From assembly GCA_016719295.1 (NCBI GenBank), contig JADKAF010000001.1, positions 5,952,001 through 6,016,000 on the forward strand: a DNA stretch of 64,000 nt, written 5' to 3'. This document shows, one piece after another, positions 24,762 to 33,225 of this stretch (the stretch's first letter is position 1; each line of letters starts with the position of its first letter). The notes under the pieces are model-generated. The model was given only the letters and a program-made list of their open reading frames with translations. It was not told the origin of the DNA and did no database searches. Source of the stretch: Planctomycetota bacterium. Lineage in GTDB: Bacteria; Planctomycetota; UBA1135; JADKAF01. A program made the position numbers and the translations under genes.

Positions 24762-25846
24762 TCCGCATGAGCCGAATCGTCGTGATCGACGATGAGCCCC
24801 GCTTGCTGAAGACGCTGGGCCGCTTCCTCTCGGCAGAGGGGCACGAGGTGACGACCGCGGAGAGCTTCCGCGAGGTCGAGGCGCAGCTGCGTCCCGAGCG
24901 CTTCGATGTGCTGATCAGCGACATCCTGCTGCCCGACATGAAGGGCACGGAGATCCTGGAGCGCGTGAAGGAGCGGGGCTGCGAAGAGCCGGTGATCTTG
25001 ATCACCGGGGAGCCGAACTTCGAGACCGCGACGGCCGCCGTGCGCCTCGGCGCCTTCGATTACCTCGCCAAGCCGGTGACCAAGGTCGACCTGCTCGCGG
25101 CGGTCGATCGCGCGCTGCGCCAGCTGCAGCTCCTGCGGGAGCGCGACCGCGCGCGGCGCAGCGAGATGGCGATGCTGCGCTCGCTGGCGCGCATCGGCGA
25201 GAGCGCCGCAGCCCTGGCCCACGAGATCCGGAGCCCCATCACTGCGGTGAACTTGGCGCTGCAAGTCGTCGCCGACAAGCTCGACCAGGACGCGAAGGTC
25301 GTGATCGAGGATCTCACCGCCAGCATGGAGCGCGTCGAGCGCCTCATGCGGAAGACGCTCTCGTTCGCGCGCCCGTACCTTCCGGACATGCAGCGCGGGA
25401 AGCTGGAGGACGTGGCGCGCGGCGCCGTGCGCGAGCTGGAGGTCGCGGGCATCCGCGGCGAGAGCACCGTCGAGATCGAAGCCGAGCCTGGCCTGCCCGA
25501 GCTCGAGATCGACGCGCACGGCCTGCACGAGGTGGTGAGCAACCTGGTGCGCAACGCGATCGAAGCCGGCGGAGGGCGCAAGATGCGCGTGCGCATCCGC
25601 ATCCGGCGCTCGAAGCAGCCGCAGGGCCAGGAGGTCCTCGTCGACGACGACGGACCCGGCATCCCCGAGAGCACGCGCCGCACGCTCTTCGATCCCTTCG
25701 TCACATCCAAGAAGGATGGCACCGGCCTCGGCCTCGCGGTCTCGCGTAAGATCGTCGAGGCTCACGACGGGGCCATCGAAGCGGGTCCCGGCGAGCTCGG
25801 CGGCGCTTGCTTCCGCGTGTTCCTGCCCGAGCAGCACGAGCGCTGA
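24758..25846 (+). CDS. Receiver-histidine kinase (N-terminal REC, HisKA, HATPase)
   Basis: A 362-residue soluble protein. Residues 1-120 are a receiver (phospho-acceptor Asp55 in VLISDILLPDM, Lys105 in LAKPV). Residues ~145-210 are the dimerisation/H-box with His155 in LAHEIRSP. Residues ~250-360 are the ATPase lid (NLVRNAIEAGG, DDDGPGIP, GTGLGLAVSRKIVEAH). Receiver-first order is that of a phosphorelay middle component or a kinase gated by another kinase, rather than a sensor: there is no input or membrane domain. Start is GTG 24758 (overlapping the CBS gene stop) or ATG 24767, both with purine-rich leaders. A NarL-type regulator follows 70 bases downstream. Confidence 0.87.
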   Translation: MIRMSRIVVIDDEPRLLKTLGRFLSAEGHEVTTAESFREVEAQLRPERFDVLISDILLPDMKGTEILERVKERGCEEPVILITGEPNFETATAAVRLGAFDYLAKPVTKVDLLAAVDRALRQLQLLRERDRARRSEMAMLRSLARIGESAAALAHEIRSPITAVNLALQVVADKLDQDAKVVIEDLTASMERVERLMRKTLSFARPYLPDMQRGKLEDVARGAVRELEVAGIRGESTVEIEAEPGLPELEIDAHGLHEVVSNLVRNAIEAGGGRKMRVRIRIRRSKQPQGQEVLVDDDGPGIPESTRRTLFDPFVTSKKDGTGLGLAVSRKIVEAHDGAIEAGPGELGGACFRVFLPEQHER

Positions 25847-25915
25847 GCTGCCTTTGCTCAGCGTCGTCCGAGTCCGTGGTCCTCTGCCTTCCTGCCCCCC
25901 GGAGGAGACCTAACG

Positions 25916-26569
25916 ATGCCCAACGCGCGACGACCGGTTCAGCTCTATCTGGTGGATGACCAAGCGATCATGCGTGCCGCGCTGCGCAGCCGCCTGAAGG
26001 AGTACGACGGCTTCACGGTCGTCGGCGATCACGGCGACCCGCGTGAGGCGATCAACCAGATCGCCAACCTGAAGCCCGATGTGGTCCTCCTCGACATCGC
26101 GATGCGCGGGCTCTCCGGCATCGACGCGATCGCCCAGATCCTGAAGGTGCATCCCAAGGGGCGCATCCTCATGCTCACCCAACACGAGGGCGAGTCCTTC
26201 GTGCAGCAAGCGCTCGACGCCGGCGCGCACGGCTATCTCTCCAAGAACTCCGATCCCGAGGAGCTGCGCCTCGGCATCGAAGCGCTCGCGCGCGGCGAGT
26301 CCTACGTCTCCTCCAAGGTCGTCGGCGCGCTCGTCCGCGGCGAAGGCGACGGTCCCGCGAAGACGCGTCTCGCGGCGCTCACCCCGCGCGAGCGCGAGGT
26401 GTTCCAGCTCCTGGCGCTCGGGCGCTCCAACAAGGAAGTCGCCTTCAAGCTCGGGATCAGCCCCGGCACGGTGAAGAAGCACCGCGAGAACCTGCAGGCG
26501 AAGCTCGATTGCCACTCGGCGGCGGAGCTGGCGCGGATGGCGATGCGCGAGGGGTTGATGGAGGGCTGA
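25916..26569 (+). CDS. NarL/FixJ-family response regulator
   Basis: A 217-residue regulator. Its receiver has Asp60 (VVLLDIAMRG) and Lys110 (YLSKNSD), and a LuxR-type HTH occupies residues ~150-210 (LTPREREVFQLLALGRSNKEV, GISPGTVKKHRENLQAKL). A GGAGGAG ten bases before the ATG at 25916 fixes the start. It follows a receiver-histidine kinase and lies close to a FixL-like PAS kinase at 27548-28723. Either could phosphorylate it. The FixL-like neighbour makes an oxygen-responsive FixL/FixJ-type pair attractive, but this is an inference from position only. Confidence 0.9.
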   Translation: MPNARRPVQLYLVDDQAIMRAALRSRLKEYDGFTVVGDHGDPREAINQIANLKPDVVLLDIAMRGLSGIDAIAQILKVHPKGRILMLTQHEGESFVQQALDAGAHGYLSKNSDPEELRLGIEALARGESYVSSKVVGALVRGEGDGPAKTRLAALTPREREVFQLLALGRSNKEVAFKLGISPGTVKKHRENLQAKLDCHSAAELARMAMREGLMEG

Positions 26570-26591
26570 GGCGACGGCTGGGCCGCAGCTC

Positions 26592-27527
26592 TCACCAGAG
26601 GCTGAGCTCGAGCGCGTTCGCCACCGCGAGCGCGCTCGCGGCATCTACGGCGAAGCCCTGCAACGCCACGCTCTGCCCGCGCAGGGTCCCGTCGTTCGGC
26701 AGCGGGAACGGAAAGCGCGCGAAGCGCGTGGCATCGAAGCTCGCGGCGCCGAGCGAGAACGAGGCGCTCGAGAGCTCGAGGTAGAGCTCGCAGCTCCCGA
26801 GGAGCGGGAGCGGGGTCGTGAGCAGGGCGGGGGCGAGGAGCACGGTGCCGAGCGTGCCCTCGGGCGCACCGAAGAGCTGGAGCTCGAAGCTCGCCGTGCC
26901 GAGGAAGGGGGCGCCGCTCGCGCCGAGCTCGGGAGCACGCGTCGCGCTGGTGGAGCAGCTCTCGCCGCTGCACCTGACGTCGGGCTCGTCGGTGTCGGGG
27001 AGATGGGTCTTCAGCGCGAGGTTGTAGACCGCATAGTCGTTCGAGCTGGTCGCGATGCTCGCCGGCAGCGGATGGACGCCGAGCGCGTAGCCGAAGGTGT
27101 GCTCGCCGAAGGAGAGCGTCTGCGCCTCGGCCGTGTCATAGAAGTAGGTCGCGCTGCCGGGCCAGGAGACCGCGAGCAGGTAGTGGCTACCGCAGAGCAG
27201 GAAGAGGTCGAGCGTGCCCGAGGAGTACCAGCGCCGGCCCTGGCCGTTCGTCGGCACGACGACGCGCGCGACTGGCGCATAGCTCCCGGCCTCGTCGTAG
27301 CAGCGGAAGACGCTGAACTCGAGGTCCTGCTCGCCGCGGAAGTCGAGGTAGATCTCGAAGTACTCGAGCACGACGGTCTGGTCGACGCGGATCGAGCTGC
27401 CCTTCGCGACGGCGCTGCGCGTCGCGGCGTTCGCGGTGCTGCCGAGGATCTCGCGGCGGCTCTGCGCGGCGAGCTCAGGCGCGAGAGCGCAGGTGAAGAG
27501 CAGCGCGAGGAGGAAGGTGGGGTGCAT
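26592..27527 (-). CDS. Exported protein with the shared C-terminal module
   Basis: A 311-residue secreted protein: signal peptide (residues 1-21, ending APELAAQ), a ~170-residue beta-rich N-terminal domain (EYFEIYLDFRGEQDLEFSVFRC, GSHYLLAVSWPGSATYFYDT) and the C-terminal module beginning around GASGAPFLGTASFELQLFG. I do not recognise the N-terminal domain; its pattern suggests a lectin-like or cell-surface beta sandwich. It starts 20 bases after the stop of the FixL-like kinase gene on the same strand and may be the last gene of that transcript. It converges on the NarL-type regulator gene, whose stop is 22 bases away. Confidence 0.65.
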   Translation of the reverse strand: MHPTFLLALLFTCALAPELAAQSRREILGSTANAATRSAVAKGSSIRVDQTVVLEYFEIYLDFRGEQDLEFSVFRCYDEAGSYAPVARVVVPTNGQGRRWYSSGTLDLFLLCGSHYLLAVSWPGSATYFYDTAEAQTLSFGEHTFGYALGVHPLPASIATSSNDYAVYNLALKTHLPDTDEPDVRCSGESCSTSATRAPELGASGAPFLGTASFELQLFGAPEGTLGTVLLAPALLTTPLPLLGSCELYLELSSASFSLGAASFDATRFARFPFPLPNDGTLRGQSVALQGFAVDAASALAVANALELSLW

Positions 27528-27547
27528 TGCTATCGGCTCGCGCGCTG

Positions 27548-28723
27548 CTATTGGCTCGCGCTCTCGGTGCTACGCTCGGCCGGCAGAAGGATGCGGAACT
27601 CGGTCCAGGCGCCGGGCTCGCTCTCGACGGAGAGATGTCCGCCGTGGGCCTCGACGATCTCGCGGGAGACCGAGAGGCCGAGGCCCGTGCCGCCGCGGTT
27701 CTTCTTGGTGGTGAAGAAGGCGTCGAAGATGCGTGCGCGGAGCGCCTCGGGGATGCCGGGCCCGTTGTCGCGGACGCGGATCTCGACCTGCTCCGCGTCG
27801 GGCGAGCCCAAGGCGGCGATGCGGATCGCGATCATCTTCTCCGGCTGCGTCGAGCGCTCGAGCAGCGCGTCGCGCGCGTTCACGATGAGGTTCAGGATCA
27901 CCTGCTGGAGCTGCTGGGTGCGCACGAGGGCCTTCGGGACCTCGCCGACCTCCTCGACCAGCACCTCGACGCCCTGCTTCTGGAAGCGGCGGCCGAGGAG
28001 TGCCAAGCTCCGGTCGATGACCTCGACGACCCGCGTCGGGCGCACTTGCTCGGCGTGATCGCGCGCGAAGTTGAGCAGGTTGCTCACGATCGAGGCGATG
28101 CGGTTCCCCTCCGAGATGATGTCCTCGCAGAGGGTCTTGTCGGTGTCGCCGTCGAGGATGAGCTGGGCGCAGTTGATCATCGCGTTCACGGGGTTGTTCA
28201 CCTCGTGGGCGATGCCGGCGGCGAGCTCGCCGATCGCGGCCAGGCGCTCGGCGAGGGTGAGCCGAGCCATCAGCGCGCGTTGCTCGGTGAGATCGCGGAC
28301 GATGCCGGTGAAGACGCGCTCCTCGCCGATCAGCGCTTCCGAGACGGCGAGGTCGATCGGGAAGATCGTGCCGTCCTTCTTGAGCGCGTCGACCTTGCGT
28401 CCGATGCCGATGATCCTCCGCTCGCCCGTCTCGAAATAGCGCCGCATGTAGCCCGCGTGCTCGGCGCTGTAAGGCTCTGGCATCAACATGTGGATGTTGC
28501 GCCCCTGCACCTCCTCGAACGAGTAGCCGAAGAGCCTCTCGGCGGCGTGGTTGAAGCCGGTGATGACCCCGTTGCAGTCGATCGAGATGATGGCGTCGAC
28601 GGCGTGGTCGACAACCCCTCGGAGGCGCGAGACCTCGGCCTCGAGCTCGCGCAGGCGCTGCTCGATCGGAAGCTGTTCCCAGTGGGATGAGGGGCGGTCG
28701 ATGAACGGTGAGGGGGAGCTCAA
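27548..28723 (-). CDS. FixL-like haem-PAS sensor histidine kinase
   Basis: A 391-residue soluble kinase: N-terminal coiled coil (~18-36), PAS domain (~37-145), HisKA (His173 in GIAHEVNNPVNA) and HATPase (NLIVNARDAL, DNGPGIPE, GGTGLGLSVS). The PAS core closely follows rhizobial FixL: MLMPEPYSAEH then RRIIGIGRKV, KKDGTIFPIDL. His89 in EPYSAEH sits where FixL has its proximal haem ligand, and Arg109 in GIGR matches the FixL arginine that contacts bound O2. So an oxygen-sensing, haem-binding kinase is likely. There is no membrane segment, as in soluble FixL forms. The NarL/FixJ-type regulator at 25916 is the nearest candidate partner. The start at 28723 is uncertain by a few codons. Confidence 0.88.
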   Translation of the reverse strand: MSSPSPFIDRPSSHWEQLPIEQRLRELEAEVSRLRGVVDHAVDAIISIDCNGVITGFNHAAERLFGYSFEEVQGRNIHMLMPEPYSAEHAGYMRRYFETGERRIIGIGRKVDALKKDGTIFPIDLAVSEALIGEERVFTGIVRDLTEQRALMARLTLAERLAAIGELAAGIAHEVNNPVNAMINCAQLILDGDTDKTLCEDIISEGNRIASIVSNLLNFARDHAEQVRPTRVVEVIDRSLALLGRRFQKQGVEVLVEEVGEVPKALVRTQQLQQVILNLIVNARDALLERSTQPEKMIAIRIAALGSPDAEQVEIRVRDNGPGIPEALRARIFDAFFTTKKNRGGTGLGLSVSREIVEAHGGHLSVESEPGAWTEFRILLPAERSTESASQ

Positions 28724-28908
28724 GAGGAGCGGCGCGCCAATCGGAGGCGAAGGGGGCCAAACGCGAGAGCGGCGCAGTCTACGCCGCTCGGCAGCGCCCA
28801 GCTACGCCAAGGAGCCCAGAACTCGGAGCGGGACGAGGGGGATCTCGTGGGTAGAATCCCGGCCCGCTCCCCGCGATCTGCGGCGAGCCTGCTCTGGAGG
28901 ATGCCCCG

Positions 28909-29367
28909 ATGGCCGAGTTCAAGAAGATCGTGCTTACGACCGACCTGTCGCAGGAGTCCTGGCGCGCCCTGGACGTGGCGACGTCCCTGGCGAGCAAGTG
29001 CGGAGCGGCGCTGACGATTCTCTCCGTGGTGCAGGACCCGGCCTACTTCACGATGTCCGAGCTCTATGGCGCGGGGAACGCCTTCGCCGACATCGACCGC
29101 ATTCACGCCGAGGCCGTGAAGCGCGCGAAGGAGCTGGTGGGCAAGCACCTCGAGAGCTCGGGCGTGAAGGCCGAGATCCGCATCATCTCGGGCATCAACA
29201 TCCCAAAGATGATCGTCGAGGAGGCGGAGAAGATCGGCGCCGACCTCCTGGTGCTGACGACCCACGGCCGCTCCGGCCTCTCTCACATGCTGATGGGCAG
29301 CACGGCGGAGCGGGTCGTGCGCACCTCGTCCGTGCCGGTGCTGGTCGTTCGCTCGCAGAGCGCTTGA
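28909..29367 (+). CDS. Universal stress protein (UspA family)
   Basis: A 152-residue single-domain USP. It starts FKKIVLTTDLSQESWRAL, with the conserved first strand and Asp, and ends with the nucleotide-binding loop GRSGLSHMLMGSTAERVVR, which has the G-2x-G-9x-G-S/T spacing of ATP-binding USPs. A GGAGGATG-like leader (GGAGG at ~28898) precedes the ATG. It is divergent from the FixL-like kinase gene across ~185 bases. USP genes are often controlled by oxygen-limitation regulators, so a link to that kinase is plausible but not shown. Confidence 0.9.
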   Translation: MAEFKKIVLTTDLSQESWRALDVATSLASKCGAALTILSVVQDPAYFTMSELYGAGNAFADIDRIHAEAVKRAKELVGKHLESSGVKAEIRIISGINIPKMIVEEAEKIGADLLVLTTHGRSGLSHMLMGSTAERVVRTSSVPVLVVRSQSA

Positions 29368-29615
29368 GATCCTCGCGAGCGGAGAGAGGGGAGCGCCGCG
29401 GGGTTCGCGAATCGAGCGCAACGCCCGCGGCTTCTCGGTGAACCTGCGTCGGCGGAGCTGCGGCCGGCTGCCGCCGGCCTCCGCGCTGGCGCGCTCGTAG
29501 GAAGCCGCCCTACAATCCGGGCGATTGCGCCCTAGGGCGATGGGGGCCCGAACGGTGGCTGCGCGGTACCGCGCGGCGGGTGCCGGTCGATTGGCCCGTG
29601 GCGGGAGGTTTTCCG

Positions 29616-30938
29616 ATGGCTCGCGCTTCCGTGTCGTTGCTTCTTCCGGCTCTGTCCCTCGCCGCGCTCGCGGTGTTCCCGCACGTCTCCGCTGTTTCGG
29701 CTGCGGCGGTTCCTAACGACTTCGCCGTTTCAGCTGCGGCGGTTCCTTACGTCTCCGCCGGTGCCCGCGAGGGTGCGGACGAGAAGTCCTGGCCCCAGTG
29801 GCGCGGGCCGGCGCGCACCGGCGCGACCGCCGAGGCCGGCTGGGCGGTCGAGGGCGCCGAGCTCTGGAAGAAGGAGATCGGCCTCGGCTACTCCTCGGTC
29901 TCCATCGCCGACGGCCGCCTCTACACCCAGGGCTTCGTTCCGGCTTCGGCCGAATCCGAGGACGGCGAGGACGTGATCTGGTGCCTCGACGCCGCGACGG
30001 GGAAGGAGCTCTGGAGCCATCGCTACCCGGCGAAGCGCTGGGCGAAGGCGCACCGCGGCGGCACGAACGTGACGCCGTCGATCGACGGCGGTCGCGTCTA
30101 CACCTGCGAGCGCGAAGGCGAGTTCTTCTGCTTGGACGCGCAGAGTGGGAAGGTGCTCTGGAAGCGCGACGCGAAGGCCGACGCCGGGGTCGAGCTGCCG
30201 ACCTGGGGCTTCGCGGCAGCGCCGCTCGTCTTGGAGGACGCGATCTACCTGAACGCCGGCTGCGTCGTCGCCTACGAGAAGAAGAGCGGTGACGTGCGCT
30301 GGAAGAGCGACGACCTGGGCCACGCGTACGCGACCCCGGCCGACTTCACCTGGAACGGCAAGAAGTGCCTGGCGGTGTTCAACGGCGGGGGCCTCAGCAT
30401 CATCGACCGCTCGAACGGCAAGCGGTACCTGAACCACGCCTGGAAGACCAACTACGACGTGAACGCCGCGACGCCGATCGTGATCGGCGAGAAGGGCGAT
30501 CAGGTCTTCATCTCCTCCGGCTACAACCACGGCTGCGCGCTGTTGAAGCTGGGCGCCGAGGCGGTCGAGCCGGTGTGGGAGAGCAAGGTCATGCGCAACC
30601 ACATGTCCGGCTGCGTGCTCTTCGAGGGCCACCTCTACGGCTTCGACGAGAAGAAGCTGAAGTGCATCGACCTCGCGGGCAAGGAGCTCTGGGCCCAGGA
30701 CGGGCTCGGCAAGGGAGCGCTGATCATCGCCGGCGGCAAGCTCGTGATCATCTCGGAGAAGGGCGAGCTCGCGATCGCCGAGGCAAGCTCGAAGGGCTAC
30801 TCCGAGCTCTCGCGCACGAAGGTGCTGGACGGCTCGGTGTGCTGGACCACGCCGACGCTGCTGAACGGCCTCATCTACGCGCGAAACCAGGGCGGCACGC
30901 TCGTCTGCCGCGACCACCGCAAGAAGGCTTCGAAGTGA
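29616..30938 (+). CDS. Exported PQQ-type beta-propeller protein (1 of 3)
   Basis: GGAGG eight bases before the ATG at 29616 sets the start, giving 440 residues with a signal peptide. Residues ~22-50 hold a tandem 11-residue repeat (AVSAAAVP twice). The rest is an eight-bladed-type propeller with WxxxL/AxDxxTGK blades: DVIWCLDAATGKELWSHRY, FFCLDAQSGKVLWKRD, VVAYEKKSGDVRWKS. It begins with the SWPQWRGPARTG motif typical of planctomycete propellers. No PQQ-dehydrogenase catalytic residues are recognisable, so I read it as a BamB-like or ligand-binding propeller. It heads a co-directional run of genes to 39975. Confidence 0.82.
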   Translation: MARASVSLLLPALSLAALAVFPHVSAVSAAAVPNDFAVSAAAVPYVSAGAREGADEKSWPQWRGPARTGATAEAGWAVEGAELWKKEIGLGYSSVSIADGRLYTQGFVPASAESEDGEDVIWCLDAATGKELWSHRYPAKRWAKAHRGGTNVTPSIDGGRVYTCEREGEFFCLDAQSGKVLWKRDAKADAGVELPTWGFAAAPLVLEDAIYLNAGCVVAYEKKSGDVRWKSDDLGHAYATPADFTWNGKKCLAVFNGGGLSIIDRSNGKRYLNHAWKTNYDVNAATPIVIGEKGDQVFISSGYNHGCALLKLGAEAVEPVWESKVMRNHMSGCVLFEGHLYGFDEKKLKCIDLAGKELWAQDGLGKGALIIAGGKLVIISEKGELAIAEASSKGYSELSRTKVLDGSVCWTTPTLLNGLIYARNQGGTLVCRDHRKKASK

Positions 30939-30987
30939 GCGCTGCGCGCAGCGCTCACTCCGCTGCGCCAAGGAAAGACGCCGAGGA

Positions 30988-33225
30988 ATGATGAACCGTT
31001 TCACTCTCGCGCTCGCGCTCTGCGCGAGCCTCTCTCCGCTCGTGCGCGCGGCGCACGACGAGCACGACGCGCCTTTCCGGGGCTGGCTCTCCTGGCGCGG
31101 TCCGCATCAGAACGGCCACTCCGACGAGAAGGGCCTGGTCGAGCAGCTCGGCCTCGACAACGGTTCCTTGCTCTGGAGCTGGGAGGCCTCGGGGCGCGGC
31201 GGCCCGGTCGTCGCGAACGGGCGCGTGTTCGTGATGGCCTACCGCGGGGAGCGCGGGGCGCTGCGCGAGCTGATCGCGTGCCTCGATCTCCGCGACGGCA
31301 GCCTGCTGTGGGAGCGGGAGTACAACGACTTCCTCTCCGATCACATCTATGATCGCTACTCGATCTCGGCGCCGGCGATCGATCCGCAGACGGGCAACGT
31401 CTTCTACTCGACCTCGAGCGGGATGCTGTCCTCGGTCTCGCGCGACGGAGTCCTGCTCTGGGAGCACTCGCTCACCGAGGAGTACGGTCGCCTCACCTTC
31501 CCGAACGGCCGCATCGGCGCGCCGATCGTGGTCGATGATCTCGTCATCTTCCACATCGTGAACTCGGCGTGGGGGCCGCTCGGCCCCGCGCTCTCGCGCA
31601 TCTTCGCGTTCGACAAGACCACCGGCCAGGTGGCGTGGATCTCCTCGCCCGGCAAGCCCCCGAAGGACTCGCCGTACTCGCACCCCGTCGTCGGGATGGC
31701 GAACGGTCGCCGCGTGCTCTACTGCGGCACCGGCTGCGGCCACATCGTCTGCCTCGACCTCGGCACCGGCGCGCCGATCTGGCGCTTCGAGATCTCACAG
31801 GGCGGCATCGGCGCGGCGGTGATCGTCGAAGGCGAGCGCCTCTACGCGGTGCACGGCAAGGAGAACGTCGACAGCTCCACGATGGGGCGCATGGCCTGCT
31901 TGAAGCTCGGCGCCGAGCCCGCGGCCGGCCAGCCCGGTCCGCTCGAGCTCAAGGCGAAGGAGTGGGAGCTCTGGAGGAACGACGACCTGGTCTCGTTCAC
32001 CAGCTCGCCGTTGCTGATCGACGGCAATCTCTACTGCACGGCGGAGAACGGCGATCTCTTCTGCCTGAACGCCGCGGACGGCGTGGAGCGCTGGCGGAAG
32101 AAGCTCGGCGCCGACCAGGTGCACGCCTCTCCGATGTTCGCCGACGGCCGCATGTGGATCCCGATGAACGACGGCGGGTTCCACATCGTGAAGCCGAGCT
32201 CGACGGGTCTCGAGGTGCTGAGCTCGGTGCAGCTCGACGGGAACCTGCTCGGCGCGCCGGCGATCTGCGATGGCCGCGTGCTGATCTTCTCGACGAAGCG
32301 GCTCTACTGCTTCGGCAAGCCCGCGCTGAAGGACGACGGCAAGCCCCGAGCCGAGCTCGCCTCACTGCGCGTGGCCCCCATGGACGCGCTGCTGCGCCCC
32401 GGTGAGCAGGTGTTCCTGCGCATCGACGGGCTCGACGCGAAGAGCAAGCTCGTCGATGCCGAGCCGCGCGCGCTCGCCTTCCAGATCCCGCCGACGCTCG
32501 GCGTCGTGGCCCAGGGCCACATGCTGCGCGTGAAGCCCGATGCGAAGCCGGGCGCGGGCATGGTCGCCGTGAGCTCGGGCGCCGCGAAGGGCACGATCCG
32601 CGTGCGCATCGTGCCGAACGCGCCCTTCACCGAGGACTTCAACGCCTACGAGCTGAAGGAGAACCACGCGATCGACAAGGTGCCGTTCGCGCAGGCGCCT
32701 TCGTACTGGCTCGCCGCGGCGCGCAAGTGGGAAGTGCGCGAGCTCAAGGGCGAGAAGGTGCTCGCGAAGACGCTCGACAACCAGCTCTTCCAGCGCAACC
32801 AGTGCTTCTTCGGCTTCCCCGAGCTCTCGAACCACATCGTCGAAGCCGATGTGCTCACCGAAGGTACGCGCCGCATGCGCTCGGCCGTGGGCGTCATCAA
32901 CCAGCGCTATGTGGTCTGGCTGAAGGGCAACCACGGGACCATCGAGGTCACCTCCAACAACGAGCGCATCCAAGAGTCGAAGCCGTTCGACTTCCAGCCC
33001 GACACCTGGTACCGCTTGAAGACCCGCGTGGACGTCGGCGCCGATGGCGTCGGGATGATCCGCGCAAAGGCCTGGCCGCGCGATCAAGCCGAGCCCGCCG
33101 AGTGGACCTTCGAGGTCCGACACGAGGGCGCGCACACGCATGGCTCGCCCGGCCTCTACGCCATGACCCCCGGCAATCGCTACCGCGTCTACGTCGACAA
33201 CATCCGCGTCTACCCCCATGACTGA
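30988..33225 (+). CDS. Exported PQQ-type beta-propeller protein (2 of 3) with C-terminal beta-sandwich
   Basis: A 745-residue protein with a signal peptide (ending LVRAAH). Residues ~35-440 form a propeller (LIACLDLRDGSLLWEREY, IFAFDKTTGQVAWISS, IVCLDLGTGAPIWRFE, LFCLNAADGVERWRK). Residues ~460-540 look like an Ig-like domain, and ~545-745 a laminin-G/LamG- or glycosidase-associated jelly-roll (FTEDFNAYELKENHAID to YRVYVDNIRVYPHD). It lies 49 bases after the first propeller gene, and its stop overlaps the start region of the third, indicating an operon. Binding partner unknown; the C-terminal sandwich suggests carbohydrate or polymer contact. Start at 30988 or the next codon. Confidence 0.8.
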   Translation: MMNRFTLALALCASLSPLVRAAHDEHDAPFRGWLSWRGPHQNGHSDEKGLVEQLGLDNGSLLWSWEASGRGGPVVANGRVFVMAYRGERGALRELIACLDLRDGSLLWEREYNDFLSDHIYDRYSISAPAIDPQTGNVFYSTSSGMLSSVSRDGVLLWEHSLTEEYGRLTFPNGRIGAPIVVDDLVIFHIVNSAWGPLGPALSRIFAFDKTTGQVAWISSPGKPPKDSPYSHPVVGMANGRRVLYCGTGCGHIVCLDLGTGAPIWRFEISQGGIGAAVIVEGERLYAVHGKENVDSSTMGRMACLKLGAEPAAGQPGPLELKAKEWELWRNDDLVSFTSSPLLIDGNLYCTAENGDLFCLNAADGVERWRKKLGADQVHASPMFADGRMWIPMNDGGFHIVKPSSTGLEVLSSVQLDGNLLGAPAICDGRVLIFSTKRLYCFGKPALKDDGKPRAELASLRVAPMDALLRPGEQVFLRIDGLDAKSKLVDAEPRALAFQIPPTLGVVAQGHMLRVKPDAKPGAGMVAVSSGAAKGTIRVRIVPNAPFTEDFNAYELKENHAIDKVPFAQAPSYWLAAARKWEVRELKGEKVLAKTLDNQLFQRNQCFFGFPELSNHIVEADVLTEGTRRMRSAVGVINQRYVVWLKGNHGTIEVTSNNERIQESKPFDFQPDTWYRLKTRVDVGADGVGMIRAKAWPRDQAEPAEWTFEVRHEGAHTHGSPGLYAMTPGNRYRVYVDNIRVYPHD

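Noticed and set aside
29511..29516. TATAAT-like hexamers (TACAAT here, TAGAAT at 28852, TAAGTT at 46182, TAAGAT at 58215) as promoters
   Set aside because: None has a convincing -35 element at 16-18 bases, so they are not annotated.
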